64,000 nucleotides of DNA from JAAXHB01 sp965214945 (GCA_965214945.1 OZ244029.1:620001-684000); one strand, 5' to 3'; shown: positions 8,103 to 17,738, counted from the stretch's first letter. Notes: generated from the sequence alone by a model not told the origin. Numbers and translations: made by a program.

Positions 8103-11100
8103 ATGTCGAAGAGAACGGAAGGACGGGGCCGAACGGCAGAAAGCGTGGTCAACGCGGAGCTGGCGAGAGCACTGCGCCGCCGTCATCCGGCCTGGAGGGG
8201 TCGCAGCGTGGCCGCTGAAAGATCGGGCGTCTTCCAGAGCGCCGCAGGCAAACGGCCCGACGTCCTGGTAGCCGCCTTGCAGGGAGCGCCGGTGGTCGTT
8301 GAGACCGAGTTCTCACCTGCGGCAACAGTCGAGAACGACGCTCGAGACCGGATCGGCGAGAAGCTTGGGCAGTCGGGGATAGCCATCGCCGCGGCGGTGG
8401 CTCTGCGGCTGCCCGGCGGTCTTCGGCGGGTGTCGCAGAGCGCCTTGGGCCCGGCGGTAGAAGCCGCCCGCCTGGAGTGGTGCTTGTGGTCTGAAGCGCC
8501 CTTCTACCCTCGCAGCTCCGATGATGGCGACGACAGTGCCCGCGGTGAGGGAGCGCCGCTCGCAGTACCGGGCAGTACCGGCTTGAGGCCAGCCATATCA
8601 GGCCTTGTCCGCTTCCCGGAGTCCGGCTGGCTCACCGGCGACGTGACCGATCTGGCCGACATGATCGAGATCGCCGCCGTGCCCCACGCCGCTGTCGTGA
8701 GAGGTGCGCAGGAGATGGAGACGGCAGTGACGCAGGCCGCCGGCCGGTTGCGCTGGGATCTCAGCGATCCGAGCTACCAGAACGTCTTTGATCCGATGGC
8801 CGCAGCCCTGCGGCAGGAAGACTCCGAGCAGACGACCTTGATGGCCGCGGCCGTGGTCGTGAACGCGTTCGTGTTTCAGTCGGTGTTGTCGGGCCGAAAC
8901 ATCGAAGACAATCCGAAGATACCGAGCATCGACGACCTGGTCAAAGAGTTTCACGGTCATGTCCTGATGTCCAACACTTTGCGGGCTTGGAGGACGATAC
9001 TGCGTGTCAACTACTGGCCCATATTCGCAGTCGCCATTGATATTGTCAGAGGGCTTCCGGCGCGCGAGGGTTCGCAATTCTTGACTCGCTTGGCACAAGG
9101 CGCGGAGAAACTTACCGCACTGGGCGCGTCTGTTTCCGGAGAAATGGCTGGCCAGATGTTCGGCCAGCTCATTAGCGATCGGAAGTTTTTGGCCACGTTT
9201 TATACGAGACCGTCATCGGCGGTGCTTTTGGCAGAACTGGCCGTCTCCCGCATGAAAACGGACTTCGGAGACTCAAGACAAGTTCTTGACCTGAGGGTAG
9301 CCGACCTGGCCTGCGGCACCGGCACGCTGCTGGCCGCGGCCTACGGCCGGATTTTGAGCAGAGCGCGCCGAGCCGGCCTCGACGACTCGAAGCTGCACAA
9401 GACGATGATGGAAGACGTGCTGGTTGGTGCCGACATCATGCCCGCAGCGGTTCACTTGACCGCCACAATGCTGGCATCGGCCCATCCGACAGCTACCTTC
9501 GGCGACACCGGCATTCATCTTGTGCCCTACGGCCGTCGCGACGACACGGGAGGCGGCGTTTCGATCGGCTCGTTGGACCTGCTGCGACAAGACACTGAGG
9601 GATGGTCGCTTTTTGGCACCGGCATCACAACGGTCACCAGCACCGGCGAAGATGCCGAACGCCATTCGAGTCGCCGTTTCTTGCTGTTGCACGAAACGGT
9701 CGATCTGATGATCATGAACCCACCCTTCACTCGCTCCACGGGCCATGAGGCCGCCAAACGGGGCGTGCCCCGGCCTGCGTTCGCGGGGTTTGGCACTTCC
9801 GCGCAAGAGCAGGCTCTTATGGCGGCGGAACTCAAGAAGATGACGGCAAGTAAGGTCGGCCACGAACCCGTGGGCAGCGGTCAGGCCGGCCTGGCTTCGA
9901 ATTTCATCGACCTTGGGCATGCCAAACTGGCAACCGGCGGCGTGCTCGCGCTGGTACTGCCTGCCACTTTCGTGTCGGGCACAGCATGGCGAAAGGCGCG
10001 TGAGCTGCTGGCCGTGCGTTATCGCGATGTGACCGTGGTGACGGCGGCCTCAGATGGCAGAACATCCAGCGCTTTCTCCGCCGACACCAGCATTGCCGAT
10101 GCTCTGGTGATAGCCACGAAGCTTCCCGCCGACGAATCCGGAGACGGCAGCGCTCTGTGGGTGACGCTGAGATCTGTTCCCGACAACCCGATGCAGGCGC
10201 TCACCGTCTCCCGCGCCGTGGCGGATGCCCTCGCAATGCTCGAGGGCGCAACGGGCCGCATCACGGCAGGCGATTCTCTGGTCGGCACCTACATCCGCGA
10301 CCGGCTCGACAACGGCGGCTGCGCTTCCGTCGCCGAGCCGGATGTGGCCGCAGTGGCGCTGGGGCTGTGCTCAGGCGAGCTGCGTCTGCCCCGGTCTGAA
10401 GCAAGGGGTCTGCCGGTTGCGACCTTGGGCGAGTTGGGCGCACGAGGCCCGTATCACATGGACGTGATGGGCAAAGATTCTCAAGGCGGAGCTCGCGGGC
10501 CTTTCCGAATAAAGCGGCGGCCGAGCAACATGCCCGAAGCGTCTTACCCAGTGCTGTGGTGGCACGACCACACCCGAGAACGCAGCCTGGAAGTGGCCCC
10601 CGACTCAGAGGGTTTGGTCTTGGAGGGCATGTTGTCGAAGGCGCTGGAGGTCTGGGCCACCGCCACCCGGCTTCACTTCAACCGTGACTTCACTTTGGGC
10701 AGCCAGGCCTTGGCCGCGTGTCTCACCCCCAAGCCTTGTATCGGAGGAAGGGCGTGGCCGTCGTACCGGCTCTTCGAAGAGAGCTGGGAGAAGGTAGTCT
10801 GCCTTTGGTTCAACACGACGCTCGGGCTGATCTCTCATTGGTGGGTCGGCACCCGTCAGCAGCTGGGCCGGTCGATCGTGCCGATCACTCGGCTTGCCGG
10901 CTTGGTTTGCGTCGATCCTCGCCGTCTCTCCGACCACCGCCTCGCCGCGGCCGACGAGCTGTTCGAAGAGTTCTCAGGCCGAGAGTTCCTCTCTGCTTAT
11001 GCTGCTCACCGCGACGACACCCGACGGATGCTCGACCGCCGATTCATGTCGGTAGTGCTTGGAATCGACGACAGCCGGCTCACGGCGCTGGACACCATCC

Positions 11101-11150
11101 GAGAGCAGTGGTGCGCCGAGCCGACGGTGCGAGGTACCAAGCGAGGCTGA
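8103..11150 (+). CDS. Large N6-adenine DNA methyltransferase with N-terminal nuclease-like region (single-chain restriction-modification candidate)
   Basis: 1,015 residues. The SAM-binding motif ADLACGTGTLLAAAY lies near residue 400 and the catalytic NPPF motif near 538 (DLMIMNPPFTRS), the arrangement of gamma-class N6-adenine methylases such as HsdM and type IIG enzymes. The first ~130 residues contain GKRPDVLV (about 50) and VVVETEF (about 64), resembling the PD...ExK core of a PD-(D/E)XK nuclease but with Glu where Lys is usual. The ~350 residues after NPPF may hold target recognition. GAGGAG lies eight bases before the ATG. No hsdS, hsdR, BREX or DISARM gene is adjacent; it sits alone between rarA and the alaS cluster. 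It may be a complete type IIG-like restriction enzyme or an orphan methylase. Confidence 0.75.
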   Translation: MSKRTEGRGRTAESVVNAELARALRRRHPAWRGRSVAAERSGVFQSAAGKRPDVLVAALQGAPVVVETEFSPAATVENDARDRIGEKLGQSGIAIAAAVALRLPGGLRRVSQSALGPAVEAARLEWCLWSEAPFYPRSSDDGDDSARGEGAPLAVPGSTGLRPAISGLVRFPESGWLTGDVTDLADMIEIAAVPHAAVVRGAQEMETAVTQAAGRLRWDLSDPSYQNVFDPMAAALRQEDSEQTTLMAAAVVVNAFVFQSVLSGRNIEDNPKIPSIDDLVKEFHGHVLMSNTLRAWRTILRVNYWPIFAVAIDIVRGLPAREGSQFLTRLAQGAEKLTALGASVSGEMAGQMFGQLISDRKFLATFYTRPSSAVLLAELAVSRMKTDFGDSRQVLDLRVADLACGTGTLLAAAYGRILSRARRAGLDDSKLHKTMMEDVLVGADIMPAAVHLTATMLASAHPTATFGDTGIHLVPYGRRDDTGGGVSIGSLDLLRQDTEGWSLFGTGITTVTSTGEDAERHSSRRFLLLHETVDLMIMNPPFTRSTGHEAAKRGVPRPAFAGFGTSAQEQALMAAELKKMTASKVGHEPVGSGQAGLASNFIDLGHAKLATGGVLALVLPATFVSGTAWRKARELLAVRYRDVTVVTAASDGRTSSAFSADTSIADALVIATKLPADESGDGSALWVTLRSVPDNPMQALTVSRAVADALAMLEGATGRITAGDSLVGTYIRDRLDNGGCASVAEPDVAAVALGLCSGELRLPRSEARGLPVATLGELGARGPYHMDVMGKDSQGGARGPFRIKRRPSNMPEASYPVLWWHDHTRERSLEVAPDSEGLVLEGMLSKALEVWATATRLHFNRDFTLGSQALAACLTPKPCIGGRAWPSYRLFEESWEKVVCLWFNTTLGLISHWWVGTRQQLGRSIVPITRLAGLVCVDPRRLSDHRLAAADELFEEFSGREFLSAYAAHRDDTRRMLDRRFMSVVLGIDDSRLTALDTIREQWCAEPTVRGTKRG

Positions 11151-11328
11151 ACCTCGCCCGAGACTGCCGTCCGTTTCCGTCGGTCTGGGATCATGGGCTG
11201 GGGCTGTTGTCTGAGATCGCGGTCTAGGTCGCAGGCTCGGTTCGCAAGTTCGACTCCTTAGCGGGTTCTCTGGATTCCTCAGCGGGTTCTTAGTCGAGCG
11301 TTCGGCGCGCCCCGATAGCTTGGCATAT

Positions 11329-11820
11329 GTGACCGCCGTCGATTTGGCTGCTCTGATCGTCACTTTGGTGTGCCTGGCGGTCGTTGCTCTGCTGGCTTTC
11401 GCGGTGGTGTCGCTGGTGCGCACCCTGCGGGAGCTGCGCTCGGTGGTGGCAGACCTCCGCCACACGGCGCTGCCGATGGTGGAAGACATGCGGGGCACGC
11501 TCAGCCGCGCAGATGACGAGCTGCACCGTGTTGACGGCGTGCTGCGCCGGGCCGAGCGCATCTCCGCCGCGGCCGATCACGCCAGCCGTATCGCTCACCG
11601 GGCGTTCGCTCCGCCGCTGATCAAGGGTGTGGCTCTAGCGTCGGGCGCAGGTCAGGCCACGCGGCGCCTGCGCGCCCGGTTGCGAAGCCGGCGGTCGCTG
11701 GACATAGCGTCCGGTTCGGCTCGTCAGGGCTCGGAGCGCCATCCCGCGATGCGGTCTCGCCGTCGCCGAATGGCTCGCCGCGCCGCACGGTCGTCCCATG
11801 CGCGAAGCGGGTCTCGATGA
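11329..11820 (+). CDS. DUF948-type membrane-anchored protein
   Basis: Begins with one long hydrophobic segment (LAALIVTLVCLAVVALLAFAVVSL), followed by a heptad-like region with LRELRSVVADLRH and VEDMRGTLSRADDELHRVD, the usual single-pass plus coiled-coil plan of DUF948 proteins. The C-terminal third is very basic. GTG 11329 is my preferred start; TTG 11320 is also open. In many actinobacteria a DUF948 gene and a second small gene precede alaS, as here. Molecular function is unknown. Confidence 0.7.
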   Translation: MTAVDLAALIVTLVCLAVVALLAFAVVSLVRTLRELRSVVADLRHTALPMVEDMRGTLSRADDELHRVDGVLRRAERISAAADHASRIAHRAFAPPLIKGVALASGAGQATRRLRARLRSRRSLDIASGSARQGSERHPAMRSRRRRMARRAARSSHARSGSR

Positions 11821-12122
11821 GCAGATCCGGCTGGCTGCTCACCGGGTACGCCGCAGGGGTGGCGACGGCGGTGATGGCGCGTCGGCGGCTGCGCAAAGCC
11901 GCGCAGCGCTACGCGCCCGAGCAGATGCGCCGGGCGGTGGGCGACAGGTCACGCGCCGCGGGCGATCGGGTGCGTAGCGCTGCGCGTGACGGCTCGCAGC
12001 ATCTCAGCCGCAAGGCGCGCCAGACCGCAGACGACATCCGGGAGGCGCTCGCCGACGGCCGCACCGCGATGCGCCGCACCGAGCAGGAGATGCGCCGCAC
12101 CGAGCAAGAGCAGCGATCGTGA
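11817..12122 (+). CDS. Small conserved hypothetical protein upstream of alaS
   Basis: 101 residues with a short hydrophobic start (SGWLLTGYAAGVATAVMARRRL), then a charged, probably helical region rich in Arg, Ala and Glu. A near-repeat MRRTEQE-MRRTEQE occurs at the end. The ATG overlaps the stop of the DUF948 gene and the stop overlaps the start of alaS, so the three appear translationally coupled. Position and shape match the small unnamed gene found before alaS in other actinobacteria. Function unknown. Confidence 0.65.
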   Translation: MSRSGWLLTGYAAGVATAVMARRRLRKAAQRYAPEQMRRAVGDRSRAAGDRVRSAARDGSQHLSRKARQTADDIREALADGRTAMRRTEQEMRRTEQEQRS

Positions 12123-14809
12123 AGTCTATGACGGCCGAAGAGGTCCGCCGGATGTTCGTCGACTTTTTCGTCGAGCGGGGCCATTCCCGCCGGCCTTCGG
12201 CGAGCCTGATCCCACACGACCCTACGCTGCTGTTCACCGTCGCGGGCATGGTGCCGTTCAAGCCGTACTTCACCGGTGAGGAGGCCGCGCCGTTCCCGCG
12301 GGCGGTTACCGTCCAGAAATGCGTGCGAGCCGGTGGCAAGCACAACGATCTCGACGAGATCGGCCGCACCTCCCGGCATCTCACATTCTTCGAGATGCTC
12401 GGCAACTTCAGCTTCGGCGACTATTTCAAGCCGGACGCCATCGCCTGGGCATGGGAGCTGGTAACCCAGGGGTTCGGGCTCGACCCTGAGCGCCTCTGGG
12501 TCACTGTGCACATCAGCGACGACGAGGCTGAGGCCATCTGGCGCGACCAAGTGGGCGTGCCCGCTGAGCGAATCCAGCGCCTCGGCGAGGACAACTACTG
12601 GCGCATGGCCGACGTTGGGCCGTCCGGGCCGTGCTCGGAGATCTTCTGGGACAAGGGTCGGGCTTATGGCGCCGGCGGCGGCCCCGCGCACGGCGGTGAA
12701 GACCGTTTCGTGGAAATCTGGAACCTGGTGTTCATGCAGTACGAGACCACCGCCGACGGCGTCGAGAGGCCCCTCCCGAAGCCGTCGATCGACACGGGCC
12801 TGGGCTTAGAGCGCACCGTCGCGGTGCTTCAAGGAGTGGACTCGGTGTGGGAGACCGACGAGTTCGTCGCCCTGCTCGACGCGGCGCGGCGCCTAACCGG
12901 CACTCCGCCGGACGCTCCCGAAGACCAGCAGGTCTCGCTGCGCATCCTTGCCGATCACGCCCGATCCACGTCGATGCTGGTCAGCGACGGCGTGTTCCCC
13001 TCCAACGAAGACCGCGGCTACGCGCTGCGGCGCATCATCCGCCGGGCGGTGCGCCACGCCTGGCTGCTCGGAGTCGCGCAGCCGGTCATGGCAGCGATGG
13101 TAGATGCCACCGTGGAAGTGATGGGCGGTGCATGGCCCGACCTGTCCCGCAACCGCGGCTACGTCCGCGAGGTGATCGACCGCGAGGAACGGCGCTTCCG
13201 CGAGACGCTGCGCACCGGCCTGGCAATACTTTCGGACCGGCTCGCCGCTCTGGCGCCGGGCGCACCGCTCGACGGCGAGGTCGCGTTCTTGCTGCACGAC
13301 ACTTACGGGTTCCCTCTGGAGCTCACCGTCGAAATTGCGTCCGACGCTGGCACTGCCGTCGACACCGACGGCTTCGCCGCGGCGATGCGAGTCCAGCAGC
13401 GGCGCGCCAAAAGCGCCCGCAAGGCCGCGGCCGCCGCCGACGTGTCGCCGTTTGTCAAGCTGATAGCGCGGCACGGCCCTACCGAGTTCACCGGACGCGC
13501 CGAGTTGGCAGGGCGCGCCCGCGTTCTGTACGCGTGCGACGGTCGAGTGGTGCTCGACCGCACACCGTTCTACGCCGAAAGCGGAGGGCAGATAGGCGAC
13601 ACCGGCGAGATCGCCTGCCAGGCGTCTGGCGCCAGGGCGCGCGTCACCGACACCGTCTACGGCGTGAACGGCCTCCACGTCCACACAGTCAAGCCCGCCG
13701 AGGCCAGGAGCGCAGCGGCGCCGGTTGACAGCGGCGAGCCCGAAGGGCCGGCGAGCCTCCGGGAAGGTGACGAGGTGGCAGCGGCGCCGGTTGATAGCGG
13801 CGAGCCCGAAGGGCCGGCGAGCCTCCGGGAAGGTGACGAGGTGGCAGCGACGGTGGACGCGCCGCGGCGCGCTGCGATCCGCCGCAACCACACCGCCACG
13901 CACATCTTGCACTGGGCGCTGCGAGAGGTGCTCGGCGCACACGTCAAACAGCAGGGTTCTTGGGTAGGGCCCGACCGGTTGCGCTTCGATTTCAGCCACT
14001 ACGAGGCGCTGACCCCGGCTCAGATCACGGCCGTGGAAGACCTCGTGAACGACGAGGTGCTGGCGAACGAGCCTTGCCGACATTTTGAGACCACGATCGA
14101 CCACGCCGAGCAGCTTGGCGCTATCGCCTTCTTCGGCGAGAAATACGGCGACACGGTGCGTGTGCTCGAGGCGGGCCGCCATTCTGTGGAGCTGTGCGGC
14201 GGCACGCACGTGCGCGCCCTGGGTGACATCGGCGCATTCCGCATCGTGGCGGAGTCGTCCATCGGCGCGAACTTGCGCCGTGTGGAGGCCGTCACCGGCC
14301 GGGCAACTTTAGATCTGATGCGCAGCCAGCACGATGTGCTCTCCGCCGCGGCCGACGGGCTGGGGGTGCCCACCGCGGAGCTGCTCAACGGAGTCGCCAG
14401 GCGTCGCGCCGAGAACAAGAAGCTGCGATCCGAGGTCGCCCGACTCAGGCGCCAGTTGGCGCTTGGCCGCGCTGCCGAGCTTGCCGCAGCAGCACAAGAC
14501 GGCGTGGTGGTGGCCCGCGTCGACGATCTCGACACGGCCGGCCTGCGCGAGCTGGCGTTGTCGGTGCGTGGCCGCGACGGCGTGAGCGCTGTCGTGCTGG
14601 GAGCGGCGCTGGCCTCTGGCGGCGCGTCGCTAGCGGCCGCTGTCGAGTCCGGCAGCGGGTTCCATGCGGGAGAGCTGATCGCAGAAGCCAAAAAAACCAT
14701 CGGCGGAGGCGGCCGCCCCGCGCCCGAGCTGGCGGTCGCGGGCGGCAGAGACGCTTCCCGGTTGGGCGAGGCGTTGGACCAGGCCCGGGCCGCTGCCGGC
14801 GTCTGTTGA
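12119..14809 (+). CDS. alaS: Alanyl-tRNA synthetase
   Basis: Charges tRNA-Ala and edits mischarged Ser/Gly. 896 residues. The class II core starts MTAEEVRRMFVDFFVERGH (ATG 12128 is an alternative to GTG 12119). The editing domain shows zinc-site motifs HTATHILH and CGGTH, and the C-terminal C-Ala domain follows a coiled coil (RRRAENKKLRSEVARLRRQL). An exact in-frame 66-bp tandem duplication (13712-13843) places two copies of a 22-residue segment starting APVDSGEPEG at about residues 532-575, just before the editing domain. This appears to be a linker expansion that leaves all catalytic motifs intact. Confidence 0.95.
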   Translation: MKSMTAEEVRRMFVDFFVERGHSRRPSASLIPHDPTLLFTVAGMVPFKPYFTGEEAAPFPRAVTVQKCVRAGGKHNDLDEIGRTSRHLTFFEMLGNFSFGDYFKPDAIAWAWELVTQGFGLDPERLWVTVHISDDEAEAIWRDQVGVPAERIQRLGEDNYWRMADVGPSGPCSEIFWDKGRAYGAGGGPAHGGEDRFVEIWNLVFMQYETTADGVERPLPKPSIDTGLGLERTVAVLQGVDSVWETDEFVALLDAARRLTGTPPDAPEDQQVSLRILADHARSTSMLVSDGVFPSNEDRGYALRRIIRRAVRHAWLLGVAQPVMAAMVDATVEVMGGAWPDLSRNRGYVREVIDREERRFRETLRTGLAILSDRLAALAPGAPLDGEVAFLLHDTYGFPLELTVEIASDAGTAVDTDGFAAAMRVQQRRAKSARKAAAAADVSPFVKLIARHGPTEFTGRAELAGRARVLYACDGRVVLDRTPFYAESGGQIGDTGEIACQASGARARVTDTVYGVNGLHVHTVKPAEARSAAAPVDSGEPEGPASLREGDEVAAAPVDSGEPEGPASLREGDEVAATVDAPRRAAIRRNHTATHILHWALREVLGAHVKQQGSWVGPDRLRFDFSHYEALTPAQITAVEDLVNDEVLANEPCRHFETTIDHAEQLGAIAFFGEKYGDTVRVLEAGRHSVELCGGTHVRALGDIGAFRIVAESSIGANLRRVEAVTGRATLDLMRSQHDVLSAAADGLGVPTAELLNGVARRRAENKKLRSEVARLRRQLALGRAAELAAAAQDGVVVARVDDLDTAGLRELALSVRGRDGVSAVVLGAALASGGASLAAAVESGSGFHAGELIAEAKKTIGGGGRPAPELAVAGGRDASRLGEALDQARAAAGVC
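13712..13843 (+). repeat. 66-bp in-frame tandem duplication inside alaS
   Basis: Units 13712-13777 and 13778-13843 differ at a single base (TTGACAGC versus TTGATAGC). Each encodes 22 residues and the reading frame is kept. Confidence 0.92.
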
Positions 14810-14810
14810 G

Positions 14811-15233
14811 ATGCGGGCCCTCGGGCTCGACCTCGGGACTCGACGCGTGGGGGTGGCAGTGTGCAACTCGGCCGGCACTGTCGCCACGCCGGTGACGACG
14901 TTGGCCCGGTGCGGCAACCGTGGCCGCGACGACGCAGCCCTCAAAGAGGTGCTGCGAGAGCGGGACGCGGAGATCGTGGTGGTAGGGCTTCCCACGTCGC
15001 TCGACGGCTCGGAGGGTCCGGCTGCTCGCAGGGCGCGTGCTGAGATGCGCCGGCTGCGGCGGACTTTCGGCGTGCCCGTGGTGGCCTGGGATGAACGGCT
15101 AACGACCGTAATAGCCGAGCGCAGCCTCGCCGGCCGGCGGCTAAGCGGCCGCAAGCGCCGCCAGGTCGTCGACAGTGTGGCCGCGGCCGCGATTCTGCAG
15201 TCGTGGCTTGATGCTGGGATGCCCGGTGCCTGA
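14811..15233 (+). CDS. ruvX: Putative pre-16S rRNA nuclease RuvX/YqgF
   Basis: RNase H-fold protein involved in 16S rRNA 5'-end maturation (earlier annotated as Holliday junction resolvase). 140 residues, the normal size. The fold begins LGLDLGTRRVGVAVC with the first catalytic Asp. VVGLPTSLDGSEG follows, then WDERLTT, and the closing acidic site is in RQVVDSVAAAAIL. It lies one base after alaS and overlaps mltG, the usual alaS-ruvX-mltG order. Confidence 0.93.
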   Translation: MRALGLDLGTRRVGVAVCNSAGTVATPVTTLARCGNRGRDDAALKEVLRERDAEIVVVGLPTSLDGSEGPAARRARAEMRRLRRTFGVPVVAWDERLTTVIAERSLAGRRLSGRKRRQVVDSVAAAAILQSWLDAGMPGA

Positions 15234-16698
15234 CAGCGAACCTGACGACAAGCCCCTGCGCCGCAAGCGCGTGTCCGGGTTGCTCGGCTTCGTGACGGGC
15301 CAGTCGGCCGAACCCGCAAACGGTCGCGCCGCGGCGTCCCCCCACACTGCTGGCGCCGGGCGCAGCGCACCGCCTCGCGGCCGCTCCAGCCCGGATCCCA
15401 ATCGTCCATGGCGGGTTCGCGAGCCGGTTGACGCGTACCGCGGAACTCAACCTCCGGCCGACAGCGGCTACATGGTGGTCGTGGACGAGCAAGTCGCCGA
15501 CCACGACCCTCTAGTCGACCCCGCCTACGACGCCGACGACCGCAACTGGGTGCGCTACCGCCCGGCCTGGGGGGGCACGTTCCGGCTGCTGCTGTTCGCT
15601 GTCATAGCCGTGCTCGCGGTGATGTGGCTGCGCGGGCGGATCTACGGCTGGGTCGACGACCAGATAGCGCCCGACGGACCGTCCGGGCTGCAGGTGGAGC
15701 TGTCCATCGAGCCCGGCTCGTCGCTCAACGACATCGCGGGCGACCTCTACGCCGCGGGCGTGATCTCCAACGCCACCGTGTTTCGGTACTGGCTGCGGTG
15801 CGAGGGAGAGCTGACCATCATCGGCTTCTTGGGCTGTGACAACGTCACCGCGGTAGAGGCCGGCGACTATCTGCTGCGCGAGAACATGAGCTTCGAGTCG
15901 GTGCTGGAAGTGCTGTCCGAGGGCCCGGAGTCCGTCGAGGTCGTGGCGTTCGAGAGGATCACCATCCCCGAAGGCCTGCGCTGGACCGAGATGGCCGACC
16001 TGCTTGTGAGGGAGAACCCCGCCTTTGTCCGAGCCGAACTCGAATCGGCGTTCGCCTCCCTGGTGGAAGAAGCCGACTACCTTCCCCCCGAGGCTGAAGT
16101 GCGCACCCTGGAGGGGATGCTGTTCCCGGCCACCTACCAGATCACGCCCGGCGGCCTCACCGACGAGCACGGCTTCCTGCGCCGACTCTCCGACGAGTTC
16201 GACCAGCGGTTCGCCAATCTGCTCGCTGAGCTCGATCTGCCCCCAGGTATGGAACTGCCACCGGAGCTGGCGGAGCTGGGACTGCGCCCTTATGACGTGG
16301 TCGTCACGGCAAGCCTCATAGAGGAGGAGGCCCTGGTTCCCGAAGATCGGTCGAAGATCGCGCGGGTGATCTACAACCGGCTGGCCAACAACGAGCCGCT
16401 CCACATCGAATCCACGATCTGCTACGCCGCCGGCAAGCCGTGCGCCGAACTCACCGGGGCTGATTTCGACCTGCAATCGCCTTGGAACACCCGCTTGGTC
16501 AGAGGCCTGCCGCCCACGCCGATCTCAGCCCCGGGCGAGGCGTCGCTGCAAGCTGCGCTGCGGCCCGCCGAGGGTGACTGGCTGTTCTATGTGCTCACCG
16601 ACGCCGGCGGCGTGGCGGGCGCGCACCACTTCTCGGTCACGCTAGAGGAGCACAACGCCGCGGTGCAGGTCTGCCGAGAGATCGGCTATTGCGAGTGA
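15226..16698 (+). CDS. mltG: Endolytic murein transglycosylase MltG
   Basis: Cuts nascent peptidoglycan strands at the membrane and so sets glycan chain length. A disordered cytoplasmic N-terminus rich in Pro and Arg (about 115 residues) precedes one transmembrane segment (LLLFAVIAVLAVMWL, about 118-138). The extracellular YceG domain follows: a LysM-like part (PGSSLNDIAGDLYAAGVI) and the catalytic region with the active Glu in TASLIEEEA near 363, then SPWNTRLVRGLPPTPIS. The GTG at 15226 overlaps the ruvX end; an upstream in-frame ATG at 15211 is possible. Confidence 0.92.
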   Translation: MPDSEPDDKPLRRKRVSGLLGFVTGQSAEPANGRAAASPHTAGAGRSAPPRGRSSPDPNRPWRVREPVDAYRGTQPPADSGYMVVVDEQVADHDPLVDPAYDADDRNWVRYRPAWGGTFRLLLFAVIAVLAVMWLRGRIYGWVDDQIAPDGPSGLQVELSIEPGSSLNDIAGDLYAAGVISNATVFRYWLRCEGELTIIGFLGCDNVTAVEAGDYLLRENMSFESVLEVLSEGPESVEVVAFERITIPEGLRWTEMADLLVRENPAFVRAELESAFASLVEEADYLPPEAEVRTLEGMLFPATYQITPGGLTDEHGFLRRLSDEFDQRFANLLAELDLPPGMELPPELAELGLRPYDVVVTASLIEEEALVPEDRSKIARVIYNRLANNEPLHIESTICYAAGKPCAELTGADFDLQSPWNTRLVRGLPPTPISAPGEASLQAALRPAEGDWLFYVLTDAGGVAGAHHFSVTLEEHNAAVQVCREIGYCE

Positions 16699-17738
16699 TT
16701 TCGGCGATGAAGGCGCCGTCTCGGGTGGCGGCCGTGATCGGACACCCGGTGAGGCACTCGCGCTCGCCCGCCATACACAACGCCGCGTTCGCAGCGGTGG
16801 GCCTCGACTGGACGTTCACGGCGTTGGAGGTGCCCGCAGGAGACGGCGCGGCGGCACTGGAGGCGATGCGTGCGCTAGACCTCGCGGGGCTGTCGGTCAC
16901 CATGCCACTCAAAGGCGAAGCGGCCGCGGCCGCCGACGAGGCCGACGATGACGTGACCGCGCTGGGAGCGGCCAACTGCATTGTGCCGCTGGGCGGCGGT
17001 CGGCTCCGGGCCGCGAACACCGATATCGCCGGTTTCACGGCTGCGCTCCGCCACGATGCCGGTATCGACCCCGAGGGTCGCCGCGTGGTGCTGCTCGGCG
17101 CGGGCGGCGCGGCCCGTGCCGTCGCCCGGGGCCTCGCCGCGTCCGGTGCCTGTGACATAGCCGTTGTGAACCGCACACACTCCAAAGCCGTTGACGCAGC
17201 ACGCCTAGCGGGTGACGTCGGCAGGGTCGGAACGCTGAACGATGTTGCCGGTGCCGACATCGTGATCAACGCCACCCCAGTGGGAATGGGCACCCGTACT
17301 GCTGCTTCCGCATCTGCCCGTGTCTCCAAATCGGCCCGCGCCTCCAACTCCGTGTCTTCGGCAGGGGCCGTGCCTGCTGGGTCACCCGTGTCTACGGCAG
17401 GCGCCGATCTGGTTGCTTCATCTGCCGGGGCTATGCCCGTTGTGTCAACGGCCACGTCCACAGGTGCCGATCCCGTTTCGTCACCCGTGTCTCCGCCCGA
17501 TGCAGCATCTGCGCCGATGCCCTGTGATCCGGCGCTACTGCGACACTGCCAGGTGGCCGTCGACCTGATCTACGAGCCGCTGGAGACGGCATGGCTGGCC
17601 GCACTGCGCCGCCGCGGGGTGGAAGCCCACAACGGCCTGTCGATGCTGGTGTTCCAAGCCGTAGCCGCTTTCGAGCTCTGGACCGGCATCGCCGCGCCCG
17701 TTGAGGTGATGCGCCAGGCAGCCACGGCCGGCGATTGA
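16695..17738 (+). CDS. aroE: Shikimate dehydrogenase with a large low-complexity insertion
   Basis: Reduces 3-dehydroshikimate to shikimate with NADPH (aromatic amino acid pathway). The substrate domain has GHPVRHSRSPAIHN and LSVTMPLKG (catalytic Lys). The cofactor site is LLGAGGAARAVARGLA and NRTHSKA. Directly after NATPVGMG, about 74 residues of Ser/Ala/Val/Pro-rich sequence (about 17,293-17,515) interrupt the domain before VAVDLIYEPLETAWL resumes the normal fold. Family members are typically 270-290 residues; this one is about 347. GTG 16695 overlaps the mltG stop (GTGA); ATG 16707 is an alternative start. Confidence 0.92.
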   Translation: MISAMKAPSRVAAVIGHPVRHSRSPAIHNAAFAAVGLDWTFTALEVPAGDGAAALEAMRALDLAGLSVTMPLKGEAAAAADEADDDVTALGAANCIVPLGGGRLRAANTDIAGFTAALRHDAGIDPEGRRVVLLGAGGAARAVARGLAASGACDIAVVNRTHSKAVDAARLAGDVGRVGTLNDVAGADIVINATPVGMGTRTAASASARVSKSARASNSVSSAGAVPAGSPVSTAGADLVASSAGAMPVVSTATSTGADPVSSPVSPPDAASAPMPCDPALLRHCQVAVDLIYEPLETAWLAALRRRGVEAHNGLSMLVFQAVAAFELWTGIAAPVEVMRQAATAGD

